Assembly: GCF_047302465.1 (NCBI RefSeq)
Contig: NZ_CP178621.1
Span: forward strand, 1-64,000
Direction of reading: 5' to 3'
Origin: JACMRP01 sp047302465
Lineage (GTDB): Bacteria > Bdellovibrionota > Bdellovibrionia > Bdellovibrionales > Bdellovibrionaceae
Length of the DNA stretch: 64,000 bases
This document shows positions 41,696 to 50,154 of the stretch, piece after piece. Each line of letters opens with the position of its first letter. Within the stretch, counting starts at the first letter, position 1. The position numbers were made by a program, and so were the translations under genes. The notes below the pieces were generated by a model. That model was not told the origin of the DNA. It made no database searches and was given only the letters and a program-made list of their open reading frames with translations.

Positions 41696-43603
41696 TTGCT
41701 AAGCAAGGCATGGATTCTGCCTACTCTTATGCTCACCACGCTTTCGATCTTCCCGATCTCAATGGGAAAATTGAAGTTCGTTCCTATCTATAAAACTCTG
41801 ACCATCAAAGCGAACAAAAAACTTCCTCCGCATATTGCTTTCATGGATAGTCATTTTGAAAATCAAGATGATGAGTGGACTGCTTTTGAAAAGAAAAACA
41901 AGAGTCCGCTTGCTGTCGGTTTTTCTGTTACAAGCCAACAAGGCCCCTATGTTCTTACTCAGAAAAAAGTATTGGAAGGTTTTGTAATTCGCAAGAGCGC
42001 AGAAGTTCTTAGCCTTGCTTCTCAGGGCGTCTACAAAACGAAAGCTCAAGCTGTGGCAGAGGTTCAAGGTCCACAGTGGTTGAAAAACATTGTTGGTGAT
42101 TCCCAAACACTGCCGCGAGCTGAAGAACCTGTTCACAATTTATTAGCTGCTCGTCGCGTGATGGGTCCTTTGGAAATCACAGGTGGCCTAGCGGTGACGA
42201 ATGAACATCATATCGAGATTCGTCGCTCTGATGAAGGCGTGTTCCGTGAAATGGGACGTGTTGATCTAATGAAGGGATCTTATAGCATCGATATCGATGA
42301 TGCATCTGGTGCGATTGTTGCGCGTCTGTTGGATCGCAGCGGTACTATTCTTGGCGAAGGCAGCATTCGTTTAAGTCAGCTTCAAGTCGGCCAAGGCCGT
42401 TTGATTTATGGTCCTCGTTTGGAAGTTGCTCCAAGTCCTTCTTGGAAAGGGCGTGTTTCTCGGTATTACGGAGATCCCAAAAAAGATAAAACTGGCGGGA
42501 CTACAAAGGTCACTTCTTTTGGTGGCGAAAACACAATCACTGTTGGTAGTAACGGCGAAATCTCTTTAGATATTTCTAAAGGATCAACAACTATCGTGCG
42601 AGCTGAAGCTGCTGAACATGTGCCATCTAGTAAGATCATGTTGGCTGGAGATGCAAAAACCTTTGGCGTGACACTCTTTCCGAATTCAACAATGGAAGCT
42701 TTGAAGAGCTTGGCGGCAGAACAAAAATCTTTATCTCGCAGCCACTTGGATGAGACCTCTTTTGTTTGGGGCACCGTAAGCTTAGATGGCAAACCTCTAT
42801 CGGGCGTCAGCGTTGTTTCAGAAACAGATCCCGAAACAAAAGCGATCTATTTCAACGAGTTCATGATTCCGGACCCGAAGTTGACAGCGACATCTGGCAG
42901 CGGACTTTACGCTTTTGTGGATTTACACGATGGTTTTCATGCTCTTCTTGCACAAAGAGGCTTTGAATATTTCGGGCACCAAAATGTCGAAGTTGAAAGA
43001 GGCAGCGTTGCAATTGGTGACCTTGAAAGTACTCTGCGTACTGAGCCAGTTCATGTAAGAGCCTTCGATGCCTTCAGCGGCGAACCAGTTTCATTGGTGG
43101 CTAACATGCAGAGCTTGTCTGAACCTGTTGATATCAATGAAGGATCGGCGTCTATTATTTTGCCTCAGATCTCGCGCATGAGCATGATTTATACAGAAAC
43201 GCCTCCAGAATATATCAACGCAAACTATTTCTATAATGATCAAGACTCTTACATCCACCTTCCGATGTTGTCGCATGCGTGGCTTACCGAAATGAAAAGA
43301 ACTGCAAAAATCAACGAGATGCCTGACACAGGAACTATCGTTGGATTCTTTAATGAGGAAAGTTTCGAAGTTTATCTTGCCGCGCAGGCACAAAACAGCC
43401 CGGCATATATTTTGTACTTCGATGCTGCAGGACGCGTGATTGAAGGAAATCGTGGTCAAGCTGGTGGTGGATTTATTATCTTCAACGTTCCTTACGGAAC
43501 TCAAGAGACCGTCGTCGTTGGCAGCACATCTGAAAAAGTCTTCTCGAAGGTTGTACCTGTCGACATGGAAAGCATATCGGTACTAAGCTTTAGCTCTTAC
43601 TAG
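41696..43603 (+). CDS. Large secreted protein of unknown function
   Basis: The 635-residue protein is read from TTG 41696, decided by AGGAG at 41686-41690 five bases upstream and by a signal-like N-terminus (MLSKAWILPTLMLTTLSIF). I do not recognise the family. Beta-rich throughout; residues about 355-430 (VWGTVSLDGKPLSGVSVVS, GSGLYAFVDLHDGFHALLAQRG) look like a carboxypeptidase-regulatory or Ig-like sandwich. A loose phrase SIDIDDASGAIVARLLDRSG occurs near 195-215. Probably an envelope or surface protein. It converges with murD and overlaps it by 14 bases. Confidence 0.75.
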   Translation: MLSKAWILPTLMLTTLSIFPISMGKLKFVPIYKTLTIKANKKLPPHIAFMDSHFENQDDEWTAFEKKNKSPLAVGFSVTSQQGPYVLTQKKVLEGFVIRKSAEVLSLASQGVYKTKAQAVAEVQGPQWLKNIVGDSQTLPRAEEPVHNLLAARRVMGPLEITGGLAVTNEHHIEIRRSDEGVFREMGRVDLMKGSYSIDIDDASGAIVARLLDRSGTILGEGSIRLSQLQVGQGRLIYGPRLEVAPSPSWKGRVSRYYGDPKKDKTGGTTKVTSFGGENTITVGSNGEISLDISKGSTTIVRAEAAEHVPSSKIMLAGDAKTFGVTLFPNSTMEALKSLAAEQKSLSRSHLDETSFVWGTVSLDGKPLSGVSVVSETDPETKAIYFNEFMIPDPKLTATSGSGLYAFVDLHDGFHALLAQRGFEYFGHQNVEVERGSVAIGDLESTLRTEPVHVRAFDAFSGEPVSLVANMQSLSEPVDINEGSASIILPQISRMSMIYTETPPEYINANYFYNDQDSYIHLPMLSHAWLTEMKRTAKINEMPDTGTIVGFFNEESFEVYLAAQAQNSPAYILYFDAAGRVIEGNRGQAGGGFIIFNVPYGTQETVVVGSTSEKVFSKVVPVDMESISVLSFSSY

Positions 43604-44879
43604 AATAAAAGTTTTGAACTTTTTCCTTAAAGAAATTTCCGCGATCTTCAAATCCTTTAAACGCATCTAAGCTTGTGCCGCCTGGGCTTAATAAAACAAT
43701 GTCTCCAGATTTTGCAATATTCATAATATGTGTAAGAGCGTCTTCTAATTTTTCAAATTGCGGCCCGGGTAAATCAGATTTTTCCTGAGCTATTTTCCGG
43801 CACTCTCCAAAAAATACAAACTCCGTGCGAGAGAGATCCTTGAGCGCCCAGAGTTCATCCCAAGGAAGATTCTTATCTCGTCCGCCTAAAAGCACGTGTA
43901 ATTTTCCCTCGGGTGTAAGGTATTCATGAGCCACCGTAACAGCTGTAAGTACACTGTCCATCGCAGTCGCCTTGCTGTCGTTGATATAGCGAATGCCATT
44001 AAATTGACCCAGGTTTTCTAAGCGATGCTCAAGCCCCTGAAACGACTTCATTGCCTGTAAAGTAGAAATAGGCCAATGGCAATGAAGAGCGATTTGTGCG
44101 GCAAGAGCAATGTTGTCTTGGTTGTGCGAACCTAGAAGAGCGCTTTGTGATAAAACGTGTGGCAAAAGGGATTTGTCATCCTGAGAGGTCACTATGCAAC
44201 GAGAGTATGTAGACTGCTTTTGAGCAAAATGTAAAAGGTCACCGCCGTTTTTATTTAAAAACATCGGACCCTTGGTTTGCTCAATCATCTGCCATTTAGT
44301 TTTGTAGTAGTCTTGGAGAGAGTCATATCTTTCCATGTGATTTGCAGACAAAAAAGTAATCGCAGAATAATCCAACTTGAGTTGGTTGCAGTTCTCAAGT
44401 TGATAGCTAGAAAGCTCAAGCACAACCCACTGCGCGCGAGGCCTTTTTCCAGTCAGAACGCCGTAAGCATATTCACAAAAGGGAGTGCCCAGATTGCCGC
44501 CCACAAAGGCGTTCTTATCAAAAGCACTTAGACCAGCACCCAAAAGCGAAACCGTCGTGCTCTTTCCCAAAGAGCCCGTGACACCAATGACCTTTTCATC
44601 TTTCAGGCACTCGCAGGCTAAATTGATTTCACTTGTAATGAAGACTCCCGACTTGGCAGCCTCGACAATCCAAGGGGACTTTAGAGGAACACCCGGGGAC
44701 ACCACTAAGGTTTTTGGTTTTCCCTGGCTCATCAGCGCTTGAGGATCTTTAAACTGGGCTGGGGCTTTCTGATCAAAAGTTAGAAGGTCTTCTTTTTTGA
44801 AGCCGCGAGCAAGAAGAAGGCGCTCGGCGCTTTCCCCGCTTTTTGCCATTCCTACAATTGCGATGGGTGTTTGAATCAT
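43590..44879 (-). CDS. murD: UDP-N-acetylmuramoylalanine--D-glutamate ligase
   Basis: MurD adds D-glutamate to UDP-MurNAc-L-Ala in the cytoplasm. I start at ATG 44879 (MIQTPIAIVGMAKSGESAERLL), which gives 429 residues and the family N-terminus; the reading frame stays open upstream but would run into the divergent gene. The ATP loop is GVTGSLGKSTTVSL (about 108-121). Also visible are the LSSYQLEN segment, LSANHMERYDSLQDYYKTK, and INDSKATAMDSVLTAV near 285. The C-terminal DIVLLSPGGTSLDAFKGFEDRGNFF is the MurD signature. It stands apart from other mur genes. Confidence 0.95.
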   Translation of the reverse strand: MIQTPIAIVGMAKSGESAERLLLARGFKKEDLLTFDQKAPAQFKDPQALMSQGKPKTLVVSPGVPLKSPWIVEAAKSGVFITSEINLACECLKDEKVIGVTGSLGKSTTVSLLGAGLSAFDKNAFVGGNLGTPFCEYAYGVLTGKRPRAQWVVLELSSYQLENCNQLKLDYSAITFLSANHMERYDSLQDYYKTKWQMIEQTKGPMFLNKNGGDLLHFAQKQSTYSRCIVTSQDDKSLLPHVLSQSALLGSHNQDNIALAAQIALHCHWPISTLQAMKSFQGLEHRLENLGQFNGIRYINDSKATAMDSVLTAVTVAHEYLTPEGKLHVLLGGRDKNLPWDELWALKDLSRTEFVFFGECRKIAQEKSDLPGPQFEKLEDALTHIMNIAKSGDIVLLSPGGTSLDAFKGFEDRGNFFKEKVQNFYSSKS

Positions 44880-44961
44880 TTGCAGATAATGACCCAAAAT
44901 TGGCCCTTTGCAAAGCCCTGATTCTGAGTCAAAATTAAAAAACGGAGATCCGGGAGTTCGA

Positions 44962-46413
44962 GTGAAAGAAACAAATATGCCTAGCTTTAAAAGTGCAAAA
45001 TACACAGCCATCATTAGCGATCTGCACCTTTGTGAAGCGGAACCCGTAAATCCTAAATACCCGCTGTGGAAAAAGTTTAAGACTCGTCAATTTTTCTTCG
45101 ACGACATCTTCACAACTTTTCTAAAAGAAATCGAAGCCAAAGCCAAAGGCGAAGCCGTTGAGTTAGTCCTCAATGGAGACATTTTCGATTTCGATAGTGT
45201 TCTAAAAATCCCTGACGAGCCTATTTTTAATGTCAGCCGCCTTGAAAAAAAACGTGGCCTGTATCCACGATCAGAACGTTCGTGTTTCAAAATCAAAGTG
45301 ATTTTGGAAGACCATGCGATTTTTGTGAAAGCCCTACGCGAGTTTGTGCTTCGCGGGAATCGAGTCGTATTTGTAATAGGCAACCATGATTTAGAACTAC
45401 ATTTTCCAGACGTACAAAAAGAAATTCGCCACACTTTGGGCCTTAACGAAGCTCAGCAAGGGCAGGTTCGGTTTGTGGAATGGTTTTACATTTCAAACGA
45501 AGACACTTTGATTGAGCATGGGAATCAATATGACCCTTACTGTTTGTGTGAAGACCCCATTAACCCCTACGTGCAAGGTTACAATCACATTTCATTGAAA
45601 CTGCCGTTCGGGAATATGGCCTGCCGATTTATCATGAATGGGCTGGGATTCTTTAACCCACACGTGGATTCGAATTACATCATGGGTTTGCGTGAATATA
45701 TTACGATTTTCATGCGCTACATGGTTCGTGCTCAGCCATTCTTGGTTTTTACTTGGTTTTTTGGCTCGGTAGAAACGTTGATACAATCTTTTAAGGATCG
45801 ATTAGCGGCCCCAATCCGTAATCCGCTAAAAATTGAAGAGCGGATTGAGCAGATTGCCTTGAAGGCGAATGCAGAACCTCGCATGGTGCGTGAGCTGAAA
45901 GAGCTTTTTGTTGCTCCGGCGGCAAGTAATCCCTTTTTGTTGGCTCGAGAGCTTTGGTTAGACCGAGCGTTTTTAATCGGTGTTGCCTTCTTTTTGATTT
46001 TTCAACTGATGCTTTTTATCCGCCAGGTCTATGATTTGTCTTTTTTCTGGGCATTTATTCCAATGTTTTTGTTGCTTCCATTCTTCTTATTCTACAGCAA
46101 ATCGATCACCTCGATGGTATCGAGCTATAAAGAACCCAATGAACGAATCATGGCGATGACCAGCGCAATCACTCGAGTGAAGCGAATTATTTATGGTCAT
46201 ACCCATTCAGTCCGTCATGAGATGATCGGAGCTGTAGAGCATTTGAATTCAGGCTGTTGGTCACCGGCATTTTTAGATATTGAGTGCACAAAACCACTTG
46301 ATCAAAAAACGTATATTTGGATTTCTCCTCAAGAAACCGGAGAAAGACAGGCCGAACTTTACAAATTTATCGATGGGCAATCCCAATTATTTATGTCGTC
46401 GGGCAGCCGATAG
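44962..46413 (+). CDS. Membrane-associated calcineurin-like metallophosphoesterase
   Basis: The 483-residue protein has all metallophosphoesterase motifs: ISDLHL (metal Asp and His), LNGDIFDFDS, VIGNHDLEL and, near the C-terminus, YGHTHSVRHE. Between the third and fourth there is a long insertion with two adjacent membrane helices (about 338-358 and 364-384). I choose GTG 44962 because GGGAG lies five bases upstream; ATG 44977 is the alternative. The relation to lipid A pathway enzymes (LpxH-like) is possible but the insertion makes the substrate uncertain. It diverges from murD across an 82-base gap. Confidence 0.85.
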   Translation: MKETNMPSFKSAKYTAIISDLHLCEAEPVNPKYPLWKKFKTRQFFFDDIFTTFLKEIEAKAKGEAVELVLNGDIFDFDSVLKIPDEPIFNVSRLEKKRGLYPRSERSCFKIKVILEDHAIFVKALREFVLRGNRVVFVIGNHDLELHFPDVQKEIRHTLGLNEAQQGQVRFVEWFYISNEDTLIEHGNQYDPYCLCEDPINPYVQGYNHISLKLPFGNMACRFIMNGLGFFNPHVDSNYIMGLREYITIFMRYMVRAQPFLVFTWFFGSVETLIQSFKDRLAAPIRNPLKIEERIEQIALKANAEPRMVRELKELFVAPAASNPFLLARELWLDRAFLIGVAFFLIFQLMLFIRQVYDLSFFWAFIPMFLLLPFFLFYSKSITSMVSSYKEPNERIMAMTSAITRVKRIIYGHTHSVRHEMIGAVEHLNSGCWSPAFLDIECTKPLDQKTYIWISPQETGERQAELYKFIDGQSQLFMSSGSR

Positions 46414-46442
46414 ATAAAAAATGACGCAGTTATGCGCCGCGC

Positions 46443-46459
46443 GACAAATAAAATTTGTC
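46443..46459. promoter_or_regulatory. Perfect 7-3-7 palindrome upstream of the histone gene
   Basis: GACAAAT (46443-46449), AAA, ATTTGTC (46453-46459): exact inverted repeats 61 bases before the histone start codon. There is no T run, so it is not a terminator for the upstream gene. The position fits an operator near the histone promoter. Confidence 0.5.
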
Positions 46460-46520
46460 AACAACCAGGCGCTATGCAAACCTCTTAATGTTTTAAAAGC
46501 GAAAACGGAGGCTAAGGACT

Positions 46521-46715
46521 ATGTCAGAAGTACTAGTTGTAACTAGCAAGGTAAAAAAATTGATCAAGGAAAAAGGCGGAATGAACACTTCTGCTGAAAC
46601 GATCGACGTTTTGAGCAAAGCGATTGAGCAACTCTGCTTGAAAGGTGTTGATAGCGCGAAAGCTGACGGTCGTAAAACCGTTATGGCTCGTGATATCGTT
46701 ATCGATCATCTGTAG
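46521..46715 (+). CDS. Bacterial histone-fold protein (HBb-like)
   Basis: A 64-residue protein that is essentially one histone fold: short helix 1 (about 6-18), long helix 2 (about 23-48), and short helix 3 (about 55-64). The loop ADGRKTVMARDIVID has the R-x-T pair (Arg51, Thr53) with Asp58 seven residues after the Arg, exactly as in archaeal histones (Arg52-Thr54-Asp59 in HMfB). There are no N-terminal tails. It closely resembles the description of Bd0055/HBb, an abundant chromatin protein of B. bacteriovorus. CGGAGG precedes the ATG; the gene is monocistronic with its own terminator. Confidence 0.92.
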   Translation: MSEVLVVTSKVKKLIKEKGGMNTSAETIDVLSKAIEQLCLKGVDSAKADGRKTVMARDIVIDHL

Positions 46716-46756
46716 AAATTTGCCGCTTTTAATTAAGCACAAAAATTTCGAACTTT

Positions 46757-46788
46757 AAAAAGAAGCTCGCAAGGGCTTCTTTTTTTTT
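46757..46788 (+). terminator. Rho-independent terminator after the histone gene
   Basis: AAAAAGAAGC and GCTTCTTTTT pair around an 8-base loop, with a long T run to 46788. It makes the histone transcript a single-gene unit. Confidence 0.88.
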
Positions 46789-46800
46789 GTAACCGGACTT

Positions 46801-47358
46801 ATGGAAAAAACGCAGCCCCCTGCAAAGATGATTTTGGCGAACCACCTTCTCAAAAGGCGTAGTCTGGCGGATGTCTATACCGCTTTTGAGTGCATTGATA
46901 GTGATCGGGTTCGTTTGCGTGAATTTCTGCCTTGGGTTGATGCCACCAAATCTGTCGATGACCAGCGCTGGTATGTCAACGAATGCATCAAGGATTGGGA
47001 AGCTGGAACCCTCTTTGACTACGGTATCTTTACACCCGACGACGAGTATGTAGGTAGTCTGGGGATCCATAACATTCGCTGGGAACATGATACTTGCGAA
47101 CTAGGGTATTGGCTTCATAGCAAGCAAGAAGGAAAGGGATGTATCTCTTCCGGAGTTGCTGCTGTTGAAAAAATCCTTTTTGAAATGGGCTTTAACCGTA
47201 TCGAGATTCGCTGTGATCCTCACAACAAGAAGTCAGGCGCCGTCCCGCAAAGAAATGGCTTTACCTTCGAGGGCACTCTTCGTCAGAACATGCTCTTTCG
47301 CGGCCAATACCGAGATACGGCCGTTTACGCAAAAATTAAGGCTGACTTAAAACGCTAA
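46801..47358 (+). CDS. GNAT-family N-acetyltransferase (RimJ/RimL-like)
   Basis: A 185-residue GCN5-related acetyltransferase of the RimJ/RimL type, which transfers acetyl from acetyl-CoA to amino groups of proteins or small molecules. Features are the start region RSLADVYTAFECIDSDRVRLREFLPWVDATKS, the acetyl-CoA segment KQEGKGCISSGVAAVEKILFE (motif A, about 123-143), RIEIRCDPHNKKSGAVPQRNGF (motif B), and the closing YRDTAVYAKIKAD. The substrate cannot be inferred. The ribosome site is weak. It converges on the next gene with 23 bases of overlap. Confidence 0.87.
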   Translation: MEKTQPPAKMILANHLLKRRSLADVYTAFECIDSDRVRLREFLPWVDATKSVDDQRWYVNECIKDWEAGTLFDYGIFTPDDEYVGSLGIHNIRWEHDTCELGYWLHSKQEGKGCISSGVAAVEKILFEMGFNRIEIRCDPHNKKSGAVPQRNGFTFEGTLRQNMLFRGQYRDTAVYAKIKADLKR

Positions 47359-47776
47359 TCGCGTAACCCAAAAAGATAGAACACAAAAGTCCGATGAAAA
47401 GAAACCATGCTAACATGCGACGGTTGAATTTATTTTTATCCGCGCGCGCACGAACCATAACATCTTCGCGATCGTCGGAATCAAGTTCTTTAGGAAAATC
47501 AGGAAGATCTGTCGGGAAACCCAGTTGCGCCAAGCGGTCAGCAACACGAGAAAGATCCTTTTTAGCCAAAGTGACATAGAAAATCTGTGCCAAATACTGT
47601 TCGTTGCGGAACTCAACTTGGTTGACGACATTCGAGAAGTCTACTGCCTTGAATTTCTTTTCGGCGTCCTCATCCTTTTGAATTTCAAATGGAATGTTTT
47701 TCAACTGAAGTTCGCGCACGAAAGAGTCGAGCTCTTGTGGAGTGAATGGACCGTACTGAACAGTTTTTTCAGACAT
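47336..47776 (-). CDS. Hypothetical tail-anchored membrane protein
   Basis: A 146-residue protein with no recognised family. The first 110 residues are soluble and charged (TPQELDSFVRELQLKNIPFEIQ, DLSRVADRLAQLGFPTDLPDFPKEL), and one hydrophobic helix lies at the C-terminus (about 121-142, LAWFLFIGLLCSIFLGYAISVL), preceded by Lys/Arg residues, so the bulk should stay in the cytoplasm. It begins 3 bases after ligA and is probably co-transcribed with it, though no functional link is evident. Confidence 0.78.
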   Translation of the reverse strand: MSEKTVQYGPFTPQELDSFVRELQLKNIPFEIQKDEDAEKKFKAVDFSNVVNQVEFRNEQYLAQIFYVTLAKKDLSRVADRLAQLGFPTDLPDFPKELDSDDREDVMVRARADKNKFNRRMLAWFLFIGLLCSIFLGYAISVLSQP

Positions 47777-47778
47777 AG

Positions 47779-49776
47779 CTACACCATACCTTGCAAGTCG
47801 TCCCAGGAAATAATTGTAACACCCAAGCTTTGAGCTTTCTCTACTTTAGAGCCGGGATCATCCCCAACAACCAAGAAATTTAGCTTCGAAGAAACGGACC
47901 CTAAGATTTTCCCGCCGTTCTTCTCAATAAAATCTTTGGCATCATCACGCTTTACCGGAAGTGTACCTGTAATTAAGAAGCTCATACCTGCAAGCTTACC
48001 AGTCGTCGATCTTTGTGGAGTTTGAACTTTCACACCTAATGATATGAGGTCATGAACTTCTTTGACCAATTTAGGATTGCTTGTCCACTCAAGGATCGCC
48101 TTCGCGACTTTGGGTCCGATTTCAGGAATTTGTAGAAGGTCTTCTTCGCCGGCCTTCAGGAAATTGTCGACAGTCACAAAATGATCTGCGACGTGTTTTG
48201 CTGTTTGCTCCCCTACGAAACGAATTCCAAGCCCAAAAATTAGACGCGCAAGAGTTGTATTCTTGCTGGTTTCAATACTCTTAATGATATTTTCTACCGA
48301 TTTGTCACCCTGGCGATCCAACTCAAGCAAATCGTCTTTTTTCAAACGATAGAGGTCGCTAAATTTAGTAACTAGTTTTTCATCTACCAAAGTCTCGATC
48401 AAACGATCGCCAATTTTATCCAAGTTCATCGCACGACGAGCGACAAAGTGTTTGAGAGCTTCTTTGACGATCGCAATACAAAGTGGATTTGTACAACGAG
48501 TGACAACCTCACCCTCAAGCTTGTGCACTTTGGTTCCGCAAGCAGGACACTTGCTTGGAATTACAAAGGGCTCCGAGTGTTTTGGTCGTTTTGTAAGGAT
48601 CACCTCAACAATTTCAGGAATCACATCGCCGGCTCTTTGAATGACAACAGTGTCGCCGACACGAATATCTTTGCGATCAATTTCTTCCTGATTGTGAAGA
48701 GTTGCATTGGTTACTGTAACACCACCAACACGCACAGGTTTCATAATGGCAACCGGAGTCAGCGCGCCCGTTCTTCCCACTTGAACCACAATGTTTTCCA
48801 CAACAGTTTGGGATTGTTCAGGTTTAAATTTTGCAGCCGTTGCCCAGCGAGGGCTTCTGGCCACCAAACCTAAATCGTCTTGAACACGAAGAGAATTTGC
48901 TTTGATAACGATGCCATCAATATCAAATGGAAGCTGTGGCCGTTGTTTTTCAATAAAGTGGTAGTAGTCGATGGCGTCAGAGGCATCTTTGCAAACACGA
49001 ACGGCATCGGCTTTCTGCGCTTGGGCTGTCGGAAGCCCTACGCTTTCAAAATATTTTCCGATATCAGCCTGGCTTTTAAAATCAACACCACTGACCGCCC
49101 CTAGGGCGTACGCAAAAAACTTGAGAGGTCTTGAACTCGCGATTTTTGAATCTAACTGACGAACGGTGCCAGCTGCCGCGTTGCGGGGGTTTGCAAAAGT
49201 TTGCTGACCGTTTTCTTGCTGAACTTCATTGAGTTTTGCAAAGTCGGCCTTAAACATCAAGACTTCTCCACGAACTTCTAGAAGCTCTGGTGGTTTAGCA
49301 GTTTTGAGCTTTAGTGGAATACTTTTGATGGTACGGATGTTTTGAGTCACGTCTTCGCCGACGCTTCCGTCGCCGCGAGTGATAGCTCGAACTAAAGAAC
49401 CATTTTCATAGACAAGTTCCATGGACAGTCCATCAAACTTAGGCTCTGCGAAGTATTCGATGTCCTTATCTGTTTTTAAGAACTTCTTTACGCGTTCGTC
49501 AAACTCTGAAATGTCCTCTGGAGAATAACTATTTGCCAAAGAAAGCATTGGCAAGCGATGCGCCACTTTCTCGAAAGCCCCAAGCGGCGCTCCGCCCACG
49601 CGCTGAGAAGGAGAGTCACTAAGATCAAGCCCGGACTCCGTTTTCTCGATTTTAAGTAATTCCGTGTAAAGCTGGTCGTATTCAAAGTCCGTTATGACGG
49701 GCTTATCGAGAACGTGATAATTATAATCGTGCTCGGAAAGGATCTTTTTTAGCTCTTCGTGGCGTTTTTTCGACAT
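47779..49776 (-). CDS. ligA: NAD-dependent DNA ligase
   Basis: LigA seals nicks during replication and repair using NAD+. I start at ATG 49776 (MSKKRHEELKKIL, 665 residues); a GTG 15 bases upstream is possible. The adenylated lysine is in AEPKFDGLSME (about 110-120). The NAD-binding Ia domain (DYNYHVLDKPVITDFEYDQLY), zinc finger (CPACGTKVH and RCTNPLCIA, four Cys), helix-hairpin-helix motifs (IPEIGPKVAKAI) and a C-terminal BRCT domain (GMSFLITGTLPVKRDDAKDFIEKNGGK) are all visible. It diverges from gatC. Confidence 0.97.
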   Translation of the reverse strand: MSKKRHEELKKILSEHDYNYHVLDKPVITDFEYDQLYTELLKIEKTESGLDLSDSPSQRVGGAPLGAFEKVAHRLPMLSLANSYSPEDISEFDERVKKFLKTDKDIEYFAEPKFDGLSMELVYENGSLVRAITRGDGSVGEDVTQNIRTIKSIPLKLKTAKPPELLEVRGEVLMFKADFAKLNEVQQENGQQTFANPRNAAAGTVRQLDSKIASSRPLKFFAYALGAVSGVDFKSQADIGKYFESVGLPTAQAQKADAVRVCKDASDAIDYYHFIEKQRPQLPFDIDGIVIKANSLRVQDDLGLVARSPRWATAAKFKPEQSQTVVENIVVQVGRTGALTPVAIMKPVRVGGVTVTNATLHNQEEIDRKDIRVGDTVVIQRAGDVIPEIVEVILTKRPKHSEPFVIPSKCPACGTKVHKLEGEVVTRCTNPLCIAIVKEALKHFVARRAMNLDKIGDRLIETLVDEKLVTKFSDLYRLKKDDLLELDRQGDKSVENIIKSIETSKNTTLARLIFGLGIRFVGEQTAKHVADHFVTVDNFLKAGEEDLLQIPEIGPKVAKAILEWTSNPKLVKEVHDLISLGVKVQTPQRSTTGKLAGMSFLITGTLPVKRDDAKDFIEKNGGKILGSVSSKLNFLVVGDDPGSKVEKAQSLGVTIISWDDLQGMV

Positions 49777-49861
49777 GTCGTCTTTTACCACGGCCTATTT
49801 GACTGGAAAAGAGATGTTGAGGTACGTTAAATGTCTTATACTCCCCTAAGGAGATCCCCAA

Positions 49862-50143
49862 ATGATTGATAAAAAAACCATTGAGCACATTGCGAAATTG
49901 GCCCGCCTTGAAATCACTGAACAAGAAGCTAATGAATACAGCCAACAGCTTGGCAAAGCGCTGAATCACTTCGAACAAATCTCGAAAATAAATACCCAGG
50001 GGATCGAGCCTTTATTTACTCCGACCGAAATCGAAGAGTTTTGGCGTGAAGATGTGGCAAAACAAGAATTCACACCTGAAGACATGACAAGCAATGCGCC
50101 TGCGAAAGCCGGCAACCTGTTTAAAGTTCCACCGGTAGTATAG
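49862..50143 (+). CDS. gatC: Asp/Glu-tRNA amidotransferase subunit C
   Basis: GatC stabilises the GatCAB complex that converts misacylated Glu-tRNA(Gln) and/or Asp-tRNA(Asn) into Gln- or Asn-tRNA. The 93-residue protein has the family start KTIEHIAKLARLEITEQEA and the ending FKVPPVV typical of GatC. AAGGAG lies upstream. The operon is gatC-gatA-gatB with 11 bases between C and A, and A and B overlapping by 8. Confidence 0.95.
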   Translation: MIDKKTIEHIAKLARLEITEQEANEYSQQLGKALNHFEQISKINTQGIEPLFTPTEIEEFWREDVAKQEFTPEDMTSNAPAKAGNLFKVPPVV

Positions 50144-50154
50144 AGGTAACAAAT

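Noticed and set aside
44880..45014. Longer N-terminus for MurD
   Set aside because: The extension overlaps the divergent metallophosphoesterase gene and lacks similarity to MurD, whose known start pattern begins at 44879.
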